Of a DNA stretch of 64,000 nucleotides, positions 51,689-64,000 are shown in pieces. The position numbers and the translations under genes were made by a program. Below the pieces are notes generated by a model. That model saw only the letters and a list, made by a program, of their open reading frames with translations. It made no database searches and was not told the DNA's origin. Position 1 is the stretch's first letter. The number at the start of each line of letters is the position of its first letter. This DNA is from an uncultured Caldimonas sp. (lineage in GTDB: Bacteria; Pseudomonadota; Gammaproteobacteria; Burkholderiales; Burkholderiaceae): contig NZ_CAMLJQ010000013.1 of NCBI RefSeq assembly GCF_946480305.1, forward strand, positions 38,820-102,819, given 5' to 3'.

Positions 51689-52507
51689 ATGGCCAAAATC
51701 ATCGTGGTGACCTCCGGCAAGGGAGGGGTCGGCAAGACCACCACCAGCGCCAGCTTCGCATCCGGCCTCGCGTTGCGCGGCCACAAGACGGCGGTGATCG
51801 ACTTCGACGTCGGGCTGCGCAACCTCGACCTGATCATGGGCTGCGAGCGCCGCGTGGTGTACGACCTGATCAACGTCATCAACAACGAAGCGAACCTGAA
51901 CCAGGCGCTCATCAAGGACAAGCACTGCGAAAACCTCTTCGTGCTGCCTGCCTCCCAGACGCGCGACAAGGAAGCGCTGACGAAGGAAGGCGTCGAGAAG
52001 GTGCTGATCGACCTGACCGAAATGGGCTTCGAGTACATCGTCTGCGACTCGCCGGCCGGCATCGAGACAGGTGCGATGCTCGCGATGCACTTCGCCGACG
52101 AGGCACTGATCGTGACCAACCCCGAGGTCTCGTCGGTGCGCGACTCCGACCGCATCCTCGGCATGCTGGGCTCCAAGACCAAGCGTGCGATCGACGGCCG
52201 CGAGCCGATCAAGGAGCACCTGCTGATCACGCGCTACAACCCCAGCCGCGTGCAGGACGGCCAGATGCTCTCGCTCGAAGACATCCAGGAGATCCTGCGC
52301 ATCGAGCTGATCGGCGTGATCCCCGAATCCGAAACCGTGCTGCAGGCCTCGAACCAGGGCATTCCGGCGATCCACCTGAAGGGCACCGACGTGGCCGAGG
52401 CCTACCAGGACGTGATCGGCCGCTTCCTCGGCGAAGACCGGCCGATGCGCTTCATCGATGCCGAGAAGCGCGGCTTCTTCAAACGCCTGTTCGGCGGCGG
52501 GAGGTGA
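51689..52507 (+). CDS. minD: Septum site-determining ATPase MinD
   Basis: A 272-residue ParA-type ATPase. The deviant Walker A is [14 protein letters not shown], and membrane targeting is by a C-terminal amphipathic helix with [11 protein letters not shown]. It recruits MinC and oscillates under MinE control. Blocks [16 protein letters not shown] and [16 protein letters not shown] are diagnostic. All residues are as expected. Confidence 0.97.
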   Translation: MAKIIVVTSGKGGVGKTTTSASFASGLALRGHKTAVIDFDVGLRNLDLIMGCERRVVYDLINVINNEANLNQALIKDKHCENLFVLPASQTRDKEALTKEGVEKVLIDLTEMGFEYIVCDSPAGIETGAMLAMHFADEALIVTNPEVSSVRDSDRILGMLGSKTKRAIDGREPIKEHLLITRYNPSRVQDGQMLSLEDIQEILRIELIGVIPESETVLQASNQGIPAIHLKGTDVAEAYQDVIGRFLGEDRPMRFIDAEKRGFFKRLFGGGR

Positions 52508-52511
52508 GCTG

Positions 52512-52769
52512 ATGTCCTTCCTCTCCTTCCTGCTGGGGGAAAAGAAAAAGTCCGCCAGCCTCGCCAAGGAACGGCTGCAGATCATCCTCGCGCACGAGCG
52601 CTCGGGTCGCACCGGCGCCGACTACCTGCCCGCGCTGCAACGCGAGCTGGTCGAGGTGATCTCGAAGTACGTGTCCATCAACCCGAGCGACATCAAGGTG
52701 CACCTGGAGCGCCAGGAGAACCTCGAAGTGCTCGAAGTGAAGATCGAACTGCCGGAGGCGGCACGCTGA
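52512..52769 (+). CDS. minE: Cell division topological specificity factor MinE
   Basis: An 85-residue protein, [20 protein letters not shown] at the N-terminus (membrane-binding and MinD-binding part), then [14 protein letters not shown] and [20 protein letters not shown]. It stimulates MinD ATPase and restricts MinC to the poles. It follows minD by 4 bases, completing the operon. It is convergent to the double receiver gene. Confidence 0.96.
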   Translation: MSFLSFLLGEKKKSASLAKERLQIILAHERSGRTGADYLPALQRELVEVISKYVSINPSDIKVHLERQENLEVLEVKIELPEAAR

Positions 52770-52780
52770 GCCGGCAGTGA

Positions 52781-53548
52781 TCAGCCCGGGGAGCGCGTCT
52801 CCCCGAAAGCGACCGCTTCGAGCTGCTGTGCCAGGTCACGGGTGCTGACCGGCTTCACCAGGTAGGCCGCGCAACCGGCAGCGAGCAGCACGTCGCGGGG
52901 GTAGTCTTCCGGAAACGCCGTGACGGCGACCACCGGAATGTCGCGCGTGTCCTCGCGCGACTTGATCGCCTTCAAGAAGCTCAGGCCGTCCGCACCGGGC
53001 AGTTGCAGGTCGAGCAGGATCACGTCCGGCCGGTCGGCGTGGATGGCCTGCGCTGCGGCTTCGGCCGTCGGATTGGCCAGCACCGTGTGGCCACTCATCT
53101 CCAGCACCACGCCGGCGAGCTTCAGGTCGACGGCATCGTCCTCGATCACCATCACCCTCACCCGCGGGCGGCTCGCCTGGCTCTGCTCCAGGAACGCCTT
53201 GACCCGTGCACCGAGCTGCCGCGTGTCGATCGGCTTGGTGATGTAGCCGCTGCAGCCGGCGTCGAGCGCCTTGCGGTCGTCGCCCTTCATCGCGAACGCG
53301 GTGAGCGCGACGATCGGCACGTGCCGAAAACGCGGCTGCCCCTTGAGCAGGCGCGCCAGCGCGAGGCCGTCCATGCCCGGCAGTGCGATGTCGAGCAGGA
53401 TCAGGTCGGGCGTGAACTGCTCGAGCATCTCCAGCGCCTGTTCCGCGTCGACCGCCTTCATCACCGAATAGCCGTCGAGTTCGAGCAGGTCGGAGGCGAG
53501 CTTCAGGTTCACCGGGTTGTCGTCGATGGCGAGGATGCGTGCCGTCAT
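52781..53548 (-). CDS. Double receiver-domain response regulator without output domain
   Basis: A 255-residue protein with two complete receiver domains and nothing else. Phospho-acceptor Asp residues are 53 (LLDIALPGMDG) and 180 (LLDLQLPGADG); the acidic pockets (AIDDNP and VIEDDAV) and conserved Lys (TKP and VKP) are also present. It should relay phosphate rather than bind DNA. It lies 10 bases downstream of the PAS kinase gene on the same strand and is probably that kinase's cognate partner. Confidence 0.92.
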   Translation of the reverse strand: MTARILAIDDNPVNLKLASDLLELDGYSVMKAVDAEQALEMLEQFTPDLILLDIALPGMDGLALARLLKGQPRFRHVPIVALTAFAMKGDDRKALDAGCSGYITKPIDTRQLGARVKAFLEQSQASRPRVRVMVIEDDAVDLKLAGVVLEMSGHTVLANPTAEAAAQAIHADRPDVILLDLQLPGADGLSFLKAIKSREDTRDIPVVAVTAFPEDYPRDVLLAAGCAAYLVKPVSTRDLAQQLEAVAFGETRSPG

Positions 53549-53558
53549 CGTGCGGTTC

Positions 53559-55418
<1,860 letters not shown>

Positions 55419-55520
55419 CAAATGTCTCCCGCGGTGGCTCGGCGAGCCAGCCGCTCTTGGCAAAGAGCAAATCACACGCCGCCGTGCCCGCCTGAAAACA
55501 TTTGCAACGGGCCCTGTCAA

Positions 55521-55553
55521 AACAAGGAGGTGACCGGTGTTTGCCCCCTTGTT
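55521..55553. promoter_or_regulatory. AACAAGGAGG-N13-CCCCCTTGTT inverted repeat
   Basis: Arms of 10 bases match at 9 positions in the divergent promoter region between the PAS kinase and the HTH-GHKL gene. The left arm doubles as a near-ideal ribosome site (AAGGAGGTGA) before a short frame. It could be an operator or a leader hairpin. Confidence 0.45.
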
Positions 55554-55635
55554 CATCGTTTCGTGGGCGCGCGCGCTGCGCACACTGCTCGGTACCTGTC
55601 CACGAGATGCGGGAGCCCCGCCATGCAGCGCCTGA
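55537..55635 (+). other. Possible 32-residue leader reading frame
   Basis: A GTG at 55537 sits 4-5 bases after AAGGAGGTGA, almost the perfect anti-16S complement. The frame runs 32 codons (hydrophobic start [14 protein letters not shown]) and ends at 55635, overlapping the first codons of the HTH-GHKL gene in another frame. It may be a leader peptide coupling translation, or chance. Confidence 0.35.
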
Positions 55636-56660
55636 ACCGAGTCGACCTGAAACGCTGGATCACCACCGGCGCGACCGCGCATCCGCGAGACCTCGGTGCA
55701 GCCGTGGCCGCGCGCTACGGCGTGTGCCGCAGCACCGCGGGCCGGGCGCTGCGCGAGCTGATCGAAACCGGCTGGCTGGAGCGCGAGGGCCGCTCGCGCC
55801 CCACCTACCGCCCCGGCGCGCTGCGCGAGGTCAGCTGCAGCTATGCATTGCACGGCCTGGACGAGCAGACCCCGTGGGAGCGCGACTTCTCACCCTGCCT
55901 GCAACTGCCCGAAGGCGTGCGCGGCCTCGCGCACCATGCCTTCACCGAACTGCTGAACAACGCGATCGACCACAGCGGCGGCAGTCGCGTGAGCGTGTCG
56001 ATGCGCTGCAACCGCACCCACCTGCATCTGCTGTTGAGCGACGACGGCTGCGGCGTGTTCGAACGCATCCGCCGCGCCTTCCGGATCGACGACCCGCGCC
56101 TCGCGCTGCTCGAACTCAGCAAGGGCAAGCTCACCACGCAGCCCGAGCGCCACACCGGCCGCGGGCTGTTCTTCACGTCGCGCCTGTTCGACGTGTTCGA
56201 CCTCTACGCGAACGGCCTCACGTACCAGCACAGCCACTGGCAGCGGCGCGACTGGCTCAGCGCCAACCCGCTGCAGCAGCAACCCGGCACCACGGTGTTT
56301 GCGTCGGTCTCGTTGCAGACCACCCGCACGCTGGCGCAGGTCTATGAGGAGCACGCCATGCGACCGGGCGGCACCGAGTTCGCCCGCACCGTGGTGCCGT
56401 TGCGCCTTGCGCGCCTGGGCGACGAAGCGCTGGAGTCGCGCGCACAGGCCAAGCGCCTGGCGGCGCGCTTCGAGTCGTTCGAGACGGTGGAGCTGGACTT
56501 CGCCGAGATCCCGGTCATCGGGCAGGCGTTTGCGGACGAACTGTTCCGCGTGTTCCCGCAGCAGCACCCCGGCGTTGCGCTCAAGGCGCTGAACATGAAC
56601 GGCGACGTGGCCAGCGTGGTGGGTGCGGCGCAGGCTGCTTTCTGGGCGGTCGCGGCGTGA
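55623..56660 (+). CDS. HTH-GHKL ATPase-DUF4325 (STAS-like) fusion protein
   Basis: A 345-residue protein of three parts. Residues 1-65 look like a winged helix ([33 protein letters not shown]). Residues 95-240 form a GHKL ATPase with N-box [13 protein letters not shown]1-like SDDGCGVF and G2-like [12 protein letters not shown]. Residues 250-345 match DUF4325, a STAS-like domain ([32 protein letters not shown]). Kinase and STAS-like target in one chain recall the partner-switch anti-sigma logic. It is divergent from the PAS kinase and upstream of the secretion operon. Confidence 0.85.
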   Translation: MQRLNRVDLKRWITTGATAHPRDLGAAVAARYGVCRSTAGRALRELIETGWLEREGRSRPTYRPGALREVSCSYALHGLDEQTPWERDFSPCLQLPEGVRGLAHHAFTELLNNAIDHSGGSRVSVSMRCNRTHLHLLLSDDGCGVFERIRRAFRIDDPRLALLELSKGKLTTQPERHTGRGLFFTSRLFDVFDLYANGLTYQHSHWQRRDWLSANPLQQQPGTTVFASVSLQTTRTLAQVYEEHAMRPGGTEFARTVVPLRLARLGDEALESRAQAKRLAARFESFETVELDFAEIPVIGQAFADELFRVFPQQHPGVALKALNMNGDVASVVGAAQAAFWAVAA

Positions 56661-56930
56661 ACGGCAAGAGCCCAGACAGCCCTTAGAGTCTTTGCCCACG
56701 AAGGCATTGACCAGGACCGAGCGAGTCGTGCGTCGCGCACAACTTGGCCGCCTGCCCCTGCTATTTTTGACAGTTCGGTAAGCGCTTGCTCCTACCTGAA
56801 CACAGGGTCCGAAGAGGCCCTGTTGCACATTGAGCACTTCGGCGTCGTGCCATCCCTCTTTTAGGGGGGAACTCGCCTCAGCAGACCCCGCTACAGTCCC
56901 CGCCGGTCACACAACAAATCAGGTGAGGGT
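56661..56930 (+). promoter_or_regulatory. Promoter region of the type I secretion operon
   Basis: This 270-base gap has a perfect -35 element TTGACA at 56767-56772 with TCCTAC 17 bases further (56790-56795) as a weak -10. An ACAGGG/CCCTGT dyad lies at 56802-56823 and a CCCTCTTTTAGGGGGG element at 56854-56869. No gene was recognised. The promoter assignment is tentative. Confidence 0.4.
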
Positions 56931-59140
<2,210 letters not shown>

Positions 59141-59144
<4 letters not shown>

Positions 59145-60553
59145 CCCAGGCCAACCCCACTACAACACCGGCGGCAACACCGCGCCACCCGGTCACCGAA
59201 CTGCTCGGCCGCTACAAGGCCATCCTCCAGGCCGCCTGGCAAGCCCGGCACGAACTGGCCGGCCCTAAACGGCTGGCCGACGAAGCCGCCTTCCTGCCGG
59301 CCGCATTGAGCCTGCAGGAAACCCCGGTGCACCCCGCGCCCAGGCGCGCCGCGATTGCCATCTGCGCGCTGTTCACCATCGCGCTGATCTGGTCCATCGT
59401 CGGCGAGGTCGACATCGTCGCGGTCGCACATGGCCGCATCGTCGTCAGCGAGCGCACCAAGGTGATCCAGCCGCTGGAAACCAGCGTCGTCAAACGCATC
59501 CTGGTCAAGGACGGCGACGAGGTGAAGGAAGGCCAGGTGCTGGTGGAACTAGACGCCACGGCCGCCAAGGCGGATCAGTCCAGCGTGCAGGAGCAACTGC
59601 AAAGCGCCAAGGAAGAGGCCGAGCGCAGCGAAGCCCTGCTCAAGGCGCTGACCACCAACAGCAACCCGCAAGGCGCAAGCCCCTTGCTGTACGCCGAATG
59701 GGCCGACATCAGCTCCAAGCGCGCCAAGCTGGACGCTGAACTCGCACGCAGACAGGCCGAGATCCAGACGGTGCAGGCCAGCATCGAGAAGCTCCATGCG
59801 ACGCTGCCCATCGTCAAGCAGCGCGAGGCCGACTTCAAGGCGCTGGCGGACCAGGGGTTCGTGGCCGGGCATGCGAACCAGGACCGCACAAGAGAACGGA
59901 TCGAGCTGGAACGAGACCTGGCGATGCAGCAGGCCCGGTTGCAGGAAACCAAGGCCGCGCTCAACGAGAGCCAACAGGCCAAGCTGGCTTACCTGGCGGA
60001 GACCCAACGCACGCTGAGTGACCGGCTGGTGCAGGCGAGGCTGAAGCAGAGCCAGTTTACGAATGAGAGTGCGAAGACGCTGCAGCGGACGGAACTCACA
60101 CAGCTCAAAGCGCCGGTGTCAGGGACGGTGCAGCAGGTGGCGATTCACACACCCGGGGGAGTCGTCACCGAAGCCCAGCCGCTGATGGTGATCGTGCCGC
60201 ACGACGCGCAGGTCACGGCCGAGGTGACGATAGACAACAAGGACATCGGGTTTGTGCACCCGGGGCAGAAGGCGGAGATCAAGTTGGAGACGTTTCCGTT
60301 TACCAAGTACGGGACGGTGCCGGCGGAAGTGACTTGGGTGACGGCTGATGCGGTGAATGATGAGAAGCGGGGGGCGGTTTTTCCTGCAGCAGTCAAACTT
60401 CACGACTCCGCAATTGAAGTAAACGGCACGCAGATACGAATTACGCCCGGAATGAATATCACTGCTGAAATAAGAACGAGCAATCGAAAATTAATCGACT
60501 TTTTTCTCTCGCCGATTGAGAAGGCGTTGAGCACAGGGTTCTCGGAACGATGA
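59141..60553 (+). CDS. Type I secretion membrane-fusion protein (HlyD-like)
   Basis: A 470-residue periplasmic adaptor. One N-terminal membrane span (AIAICALFTIALIWSIVGEV), a lipoyl/beta-barrel start (VAHGRIVVSERTKVIQPLET), a long coiled coil (residues about 150-320) and the HlyD end RITPGMNITAEIRTSNRKLI. It overlaps the ABC gene by 4 bases (ATGA). The first 430 codons are GC-rich like the neighbours, but the last about 50 turn visibly AT-rich, which is odd within one gene. Confidence 0.93.
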
Positions 60554-60930
60554 CAAATGAAAAACGCCTTTTTTTCATGGGCTTTGTCTTGCACGAGATC
60601 GTGGCATCTTCACTAATCTTATGCACAAGCCTCAAAGGAAGGCTCGTTTTCGTGATTGTTACCTCTTTACTGGTGGCGTTGCTAATTGTTGCGACGATAG
60701 AGCGCATTATTGTGCGACGCCTTGGGTTGGAATTGCGATTCTCCTTTCGTCGCAATCCACTTGCTAAGCAGGGTGTGGGTTGGATGATCGCTCTGTTTAT
60801 AGCGGGTGCATGGATTCCAGGTCGGCTCAGAGGGGCTACGAGCTGGGATGTTTTTGTTTGCGTGGCCGTAACATACTGTTGGGTTGTTGCATTTTTTGGG
60901 TTCCTTAGATACTTCAAGGAGGAAAGATGA
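60550..60930 (+). CDS. Small membrane protein in the T1SS operon
   Basis: A 126-residue protein with four hydrophobic spans (from LFFMGFVLHEIVASSLI, VFVIVTSLLVALLIVAT, WMIALFIAGAWIP and VCVAVTYCWVVAFFGFLRYF). No family was recognised. It overlaps the HlyD gene and the RTX gene by 4 bases each (ATGA), so it is part of the same operon. Base composition is AT-rich compared with the genes before and after. A role in substrate handling or self-protection is possible but unproven. Confidence 0.7.
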   Translation: MTNEKRLFFMGFVLHEIVASSLILCTSLKGRLVFVIVTSLLVALLIVATIERIIVRRLGLELRFSFRRNPLAKQGVGWMIALFIAGAWIPGRLRGATSWDVFVCVAVTYCWVVAFFGFLRYFKEER

Positions 60931-63900
60931 GTTCTTTAGGACAAATGCTCTGGGTGACGAAGAAGGCAGGGCAAATTCATGACGCTTGGGAGCTTTATGA
61001 GACCACTGGTTCAACAGATGCGGCCTTGGATGTAGCCACAAAGATCTCAGAACTAGCGGCCGGCATCGGGGTGGGCTACGCGGTGTCCACTTGGACCCAA
61101 GCGATGCAGAAAACTGGGCTTGATCGTGTCTTTGATTCGATCAGGAAGAATAAGAGCTATAGCGACTACGTCGCCGGCCAGAAAAACTGGAAAAGTTTTT
61201 CTGACTATGCTGCCGGCGAGGCGACCGATGCATTTATTGATTGGATCAGGGACTACGTTCGTGATAGACAATTGCTCGACCCGTTTTTTGACGTTATAAC
61301 TGGAACTAATTCTAAATACCGCGAATCTGTGACGTGGCGTCCGCGCGATCCGCTAGCAATCGATCTTGATGGCGACGGAATCGAGACGGTCGGTGTGGGC
61401 GCAGACCCAATCCTTTTCGATCACAACGCAGACGGCATTAAAACCGGCACTGGCTGGCTCAAAGGCGACGACGCCTGGCTGGTCCTCGACCGCGACGGCA
61501 ACGGCACCATCGACTCTGGCCGCGAACTCTTCGGTGTTGATACGCAAATTACGGATGCCTCCGGTCAAACTCGCACGGCCGCTTCTGGCTTCGAAGCACT
61601 CCGCAGCCTAGACGGCAATAGCGACGGCGTGTTCAACTCCGCCGACGCCGCATTCACCCAAGTCCAACTCTGGCAAGACCTGAACCAGGACGGCGTGAGC
61701 CAGGCCAACGAACTGTTCACGCTCGCCGACAAAGGCATCGTCTCGATCTCCCTTAGGGAGAACACCACGACGACCGATCTGGGCAACGGCAATAGCGTCA
61801 CGGGCGCGGCAACCGTGACTCGCAGCAATGGCACGGTCACCGAGATCGACAGCGTGGAGGTGACCAGCGAGTCGGCTGGCAACCTTAATCTGGTGGACAA
61901 CCCTTTCTACCGCGAGTTCACAGACCACATCCCCTTGACCGACGTGGCGCGTGGTTTGCCTGAAATGGGTGGCTCCGGCGTACTTCGCGACCTGCGCGAA
62001 GCGATGAGCCTGGGCACACCTCAATCCGAAGCGTTGGTCGCCGCTGTCCAGGCGTATGCCACCGCACCGACACGCGAGCAGCAACTTGCGAAGCTGGACG
62101 GTCTGCTTCACGCGTGGGCAGCAACCGAGGCAAGCGATGGCATTCAGATCGAAACGGCCGGCAGCGAGACGCGCCGGTTCAAAGTAACTGGAGGAACTGG
62201 AGCGCAGGAAGCCTACTTGAGCAGGATCATTCCCGTGCTGGAAGCCTTCAACGGTGGCTCGGTGGATGAGGCAGGCTGGAGGAGCACCACGTCGGTGGTC
62301 AACGGCAAAACCATCAAGACCTATACCGTGGCTTCTGCCCAAGCGACGCTCATGCAGCGCAGCTACGATGGTTTGCGCGAATCTGTTTACCGAGGTCTGC
62401 TTCTGCAAACACGACTCGAGCCCTACATCGACTCCATCGGGCTGAAGATCGAGGAAACAGGCATCAGCTTCGACACGACTGCATTGACCGCAAGGCTGCA
62501 AGAAGCGCAAGCTGCCGGCGATGCGAATGTGTTGACCGATTTGGTGGATCTGAACCGCTACGCAGCTTCTGTGTTTAGCAACGTCGGGTTTGATGGAATG
62601 GCGTCTTTTCAGACATGGGCGGCGCAGATTCCCGAGGGTTCTGTGCTGGCGAAAGTGCTGCAACAGCTCGGAGTGATGCGTAGTGCACCGTCGGCAGAAG
62701 GATCCGCAGGCGACGTCTATATCGTTCCCAATATCTTCCCCGGTGGATTCGAAGCAAGCCTGATTGCAGGAGGCACGGGCGGCGACACGTTGACCGGCGA
62801 CGATCGCAGCAACACCATGTTGGGCGGTGCAGGCAACGACACGTTGAATGGCGACGATGGCGACGACGTGTACATCGGTGGCACCGGCAACGATGTACTT
62901 CGGGACACCAGTGGCACGTCCAACGATACCTATCGGTTCGGACGTGGCGACGGCGCCGACACGATGTACGACTATGGTGGTTTCGACACGGTCGAGTTGG
63001 GCGAAGGCATCGTGGAGAGCGACGTCAAGCTGACCAACACCGGCACGGATCTGGTGCTCAAGCTCAACACTGGCGAGACGCTGACGGTCAGCGACATGTT
63101 CAGCACCAACAGCAGAGCAGCGCTGGGTGCCCGCCGTGTGGATGTGATCCGCTTCGCCGACGGGACGACTTGGGATCTTCCGCGTATTCGACAAGAGACT
63201 TGGCGCTACACCGATGGGGCGAACACGCTCTACGGCACCAGCGTCGGGGACGAGTTGCACGCTGGCGGCGGCAACGACAAGCTCTACGGTGGTCACGGCG
63301 ACGACACGCTGCATGGCGACGACGGCGACGACACCCTGTACGGCGAACACGGCAACGATACGTTGTTGGGTGGTGCGGGCAACGACACGTTGGAAGGTGA
63401 GGCAGGCGACGACGTGTACATCGGCGGAGCCGGCAACGACACGCTACGTGACACGGACAGCACCTCGAACGACACGTACCGGTTCGGGCGCGGCGACGGA
63501 GTCGACACGATGTACGACTACGGTGGCTACGACACGATCGAGCTGGGTGCGGGCATTGTCGAGAGCGATGTCAAGCTGACGAACACCGGCACGACGCTGG
63601 TGCTCAAGCTCAACACCGGCGAGACGCTGACGGTGGACGGCATGTTCAGCAGCAGCAGCGGTGCGGCACTGAGCGCGCGGCGGGTCGACGAGATCCGCTT
63701 CGCCGACGGCACGAGCTGGGATCTGAGCCGCATCCGTGAGGAGACCTGGCGCTACACCGATGGTGCAAACACGCTGTACGGCACGAGTGTGGGCGACGAG
63801 TTGCACGCCGGTGGCGGCAACGACACGCTGTATGGCCGTGACGGCGACGACACACTGCATGGCGACGATGGCGACGACAAGCTGTACGGCAACGATGGCA

Positions 63901-64000
63901 ACGACACGCTGCTGGGCGGGCTTGGGAACGACACATTGGAAGGCCAGGCAGGCGACGACGTGTACATCGGCGGAGCCGGCAACGACACGCTACGTGACAC
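60927..64000 (+). CDS. RTX/hemolysin-type calcium-binding protein (partial)
   Basis: The frame is open for 1024 codons to the window edge. The first 130 residues are helical without a signal peptide, as in T1SS substrates. Next is a DxDGDG block (AIDLDGDGIETVG, DRDGNGTIDSGREL) of EF-hand-like character. From about residue 630 come RTX nonapeptides (GGAGNDTLNGDDGDD) alternating with segments typical of the hemolysin-related calcium-binding domain (FGRGDGADTMYDYGG, IRFADGTTWDL). The C-terminal secretion signal lies outside. It is overlapped by the small membrane protein gene and is the expected cargo of the upstream exporter. The N-terminal 170 codons are AT-richer. Confidence 0.93.
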   Translation, partial: MSSLGQMLWVTKKAGQIHDAWELYETTGSTDAALDVATKISELAAGIGVGYAVSTWTQAMQKTGLDRVFDSIRKNKSYSDYVAGQKNWKSFSDYAAGEATDAFIDWIRDYVRDRQLLDPFFDVITGTNSKYRESVTWRPRDPLAIDLDGDGIETVGVGADPILFDHNADGIKTGTGWLKGDDAWLVLDRDGNGTIDSGRELFGVDTQITDASGQTRTAASGFEALRSLDGNSDGVFNSADAAFTQVQLWQDLNQDGVSQANELFTLADKGIVSISLRENTTTTDLGNGNSVTGAATVTRSNGTVTEIDSVEVTSESAGNLNLVDNPFYREFTDHIPLTDVARGLPEMGGSGVLRDLREAMSLGTPQSEALVAAVQAYATAPTREQQLAKLDGLLHAWAATEASDGIQIETAGSETRRFKVTGGTGAQEAYLSRIIPVLEAFNGGSVDEAGWRSTTSVVNGKTIKTYTVASAQATLMQRSYDGLRESVYRGLLLQTRLEPYIDSIGLKIEETGISFDTTALTARLQEAQAAGDANVLTDLVDLNRYAASVFSNVGFDGMASFQTWAAQIPEGSVLAKVLQQLGVMRSAPSAEGSAGDVYIVPNIFPGGFEASLIAGGTGGDTLTGDDRSNTMLGGAGNDTLNGDDGDDVYIGGTGNDVLRDTSGTSNDTYRFGRGDGADTMYDYGGFDTVELGEGIVESDVKLTNTGTDLVLKLNTGETLTVSDMFSTNSRAALGARRVDVIRFADGTTWDLPRIRQETWRYTDGANTLYGTSVGDELHAGGGNDKLYGGHGDDTLHGDDGDDTLYGEHGNDTLLGGAGNDTLEGEAGDDVYIGGAGNDTLRDTDSTSNDTYRFGRGDGVDTMYDYGGYDTIELGAGIVESDVKLTNTGTTLVLKLNTGETLTVDGMFSSSSGAALSARRVDEIRFADGTSWDLSRIREETWRYTDGANTLYGTSVGDELHAGGGNDTLYGRDGDDTLHGDDGDDKLYGNDGNDTLLGGLGNDTLEGQAGDDVYIGGAGNDTLRD
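62862..64000 (+). repeat. Tandem 546-base (182-residue) repeats in the RTX gene
   Basis: The anchor GACGACGTGTACATCGG recurs at 62862, 63408 and 63954, spaced exactly 546 bases. Each unit encodes a short RTX block plus the RYTDGANTLYGTSVGDELH and RFGRGDG segments. Units 2 and 3 are identical over the 47 bases visible, while unit 1 has diverged, suggesting recent internal duplication. More units probably follow outside the window. Confidence 0.85.

Noticed and set aside
62862..64000. CRISPR-like repeat array
   Set aside because: The repeats are 546 bases, in frame and encode RTX calcium-binding motifs; there are no spacer units.

Overview
The window reads as chromosomal DNA from a GC-rich betaproteobacterium of the order Burkholderiales, probably near the Rubrivivax/Leptothrix/Ideonella group. 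This placement is inferred from gene content: two tricarboxylate-transporter-type periplasmic receptors (Bug family), two PEP-CTERM proteins, a minCDE cluster, and strong GC bias in third codon positions, which produces very long spurious antisense reading frames. No rRNA, tRNA, transposase, integrase or CRISPR array was recognised.

Layout. 0-2.7 kb: minus-strand type II fatty-acid/polyketide-like cluster (acyl carrier protein, FabZ-like dehydratase, two ketosynthases, the last cut by the window edge). 2.8-6.0 kb: large hybrid histidine kinase. 6.2-8.4 kb: two divergent DJ-1/PfpI-type proteins, one an AraC-family regulator and one a lipoprotein. 8.5-9.4 kb: PEP-CTERM protein. 9.6-16.4 kb: DUF3892/membrane pair divergent from a type I restriction-modification locus (half-S, hsdM, half-S, hsdR). 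16.4-25.6 kb: housekeeping and accessory genes (DUF1428, AraC/GyrI regulator, DUF6152, SlyX, Suv3-like RNA helicase, fructosamine kinase, LeuE-like exporter, chemoreceptor, CBS protein). 25.8-27.5 kb: two-gene ABC exporter. 27.6-35.7 kb: subtilase, GST, DeoR regulator with MFS exporter, hipBA, MazG-like enzyme, YiiX-like lipoprotein, SGNH hydrolase with a 50-residue zinc-ribbon protein. 35.8-40.4 kb: two-part glycosyltransferase, esterase, DUF445 protein, second PEP-CTERM protein. 40.7-44.8 kb: LysR regulator flanked by two Bug receptors, one in an operon with an aspartoacylase-like enzyme. 44.8-50.7 kb: YihY/BrkB, CAP lipoprotein, M48 protease, ArsR plus desaturase, DUF6973 pair, small lysine-rich protein. 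50.9-52.8 kb: minCDE. 52.8-56.7 kb: PAS histidine kinase, double receiver protein, and a divergent HTH-GHKL-DUF4325 protein. 56.9 kb to the end: type I secretion operon (ABC exporter, HlyD adaptor, small membrane protein, giant RTX protein running off the window).

Regulatory architecture is unusually legible. The LysR locus has four matching 15-base T-N11-A boxes in two pairs, each pair spaced 21 bases and lying about 57 bases before a Bug gene. The DeoR-regulated exporter has three tandem 10-base repeats. hipBA has a long inverted repeat ending on the hipB start codon. The restriction-modification promoter region carries two related 21-base palindromes. The ArsR gene has a 12-base perfect palindrome before it.

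The most notable functional point is the type I restriction-modification locus. HsdM and the HsdR motor look intact, but the HsdR nuclease motif reads D...QAG where the family has D...ExK, and specificity is divided between two half-size S-like proteins. The T1SS operon ends in an RTX protein built from exactly 546-base tandem units, and a visibly AT-richer stretch spans the adaptor/membrane-protein/RTX junction.
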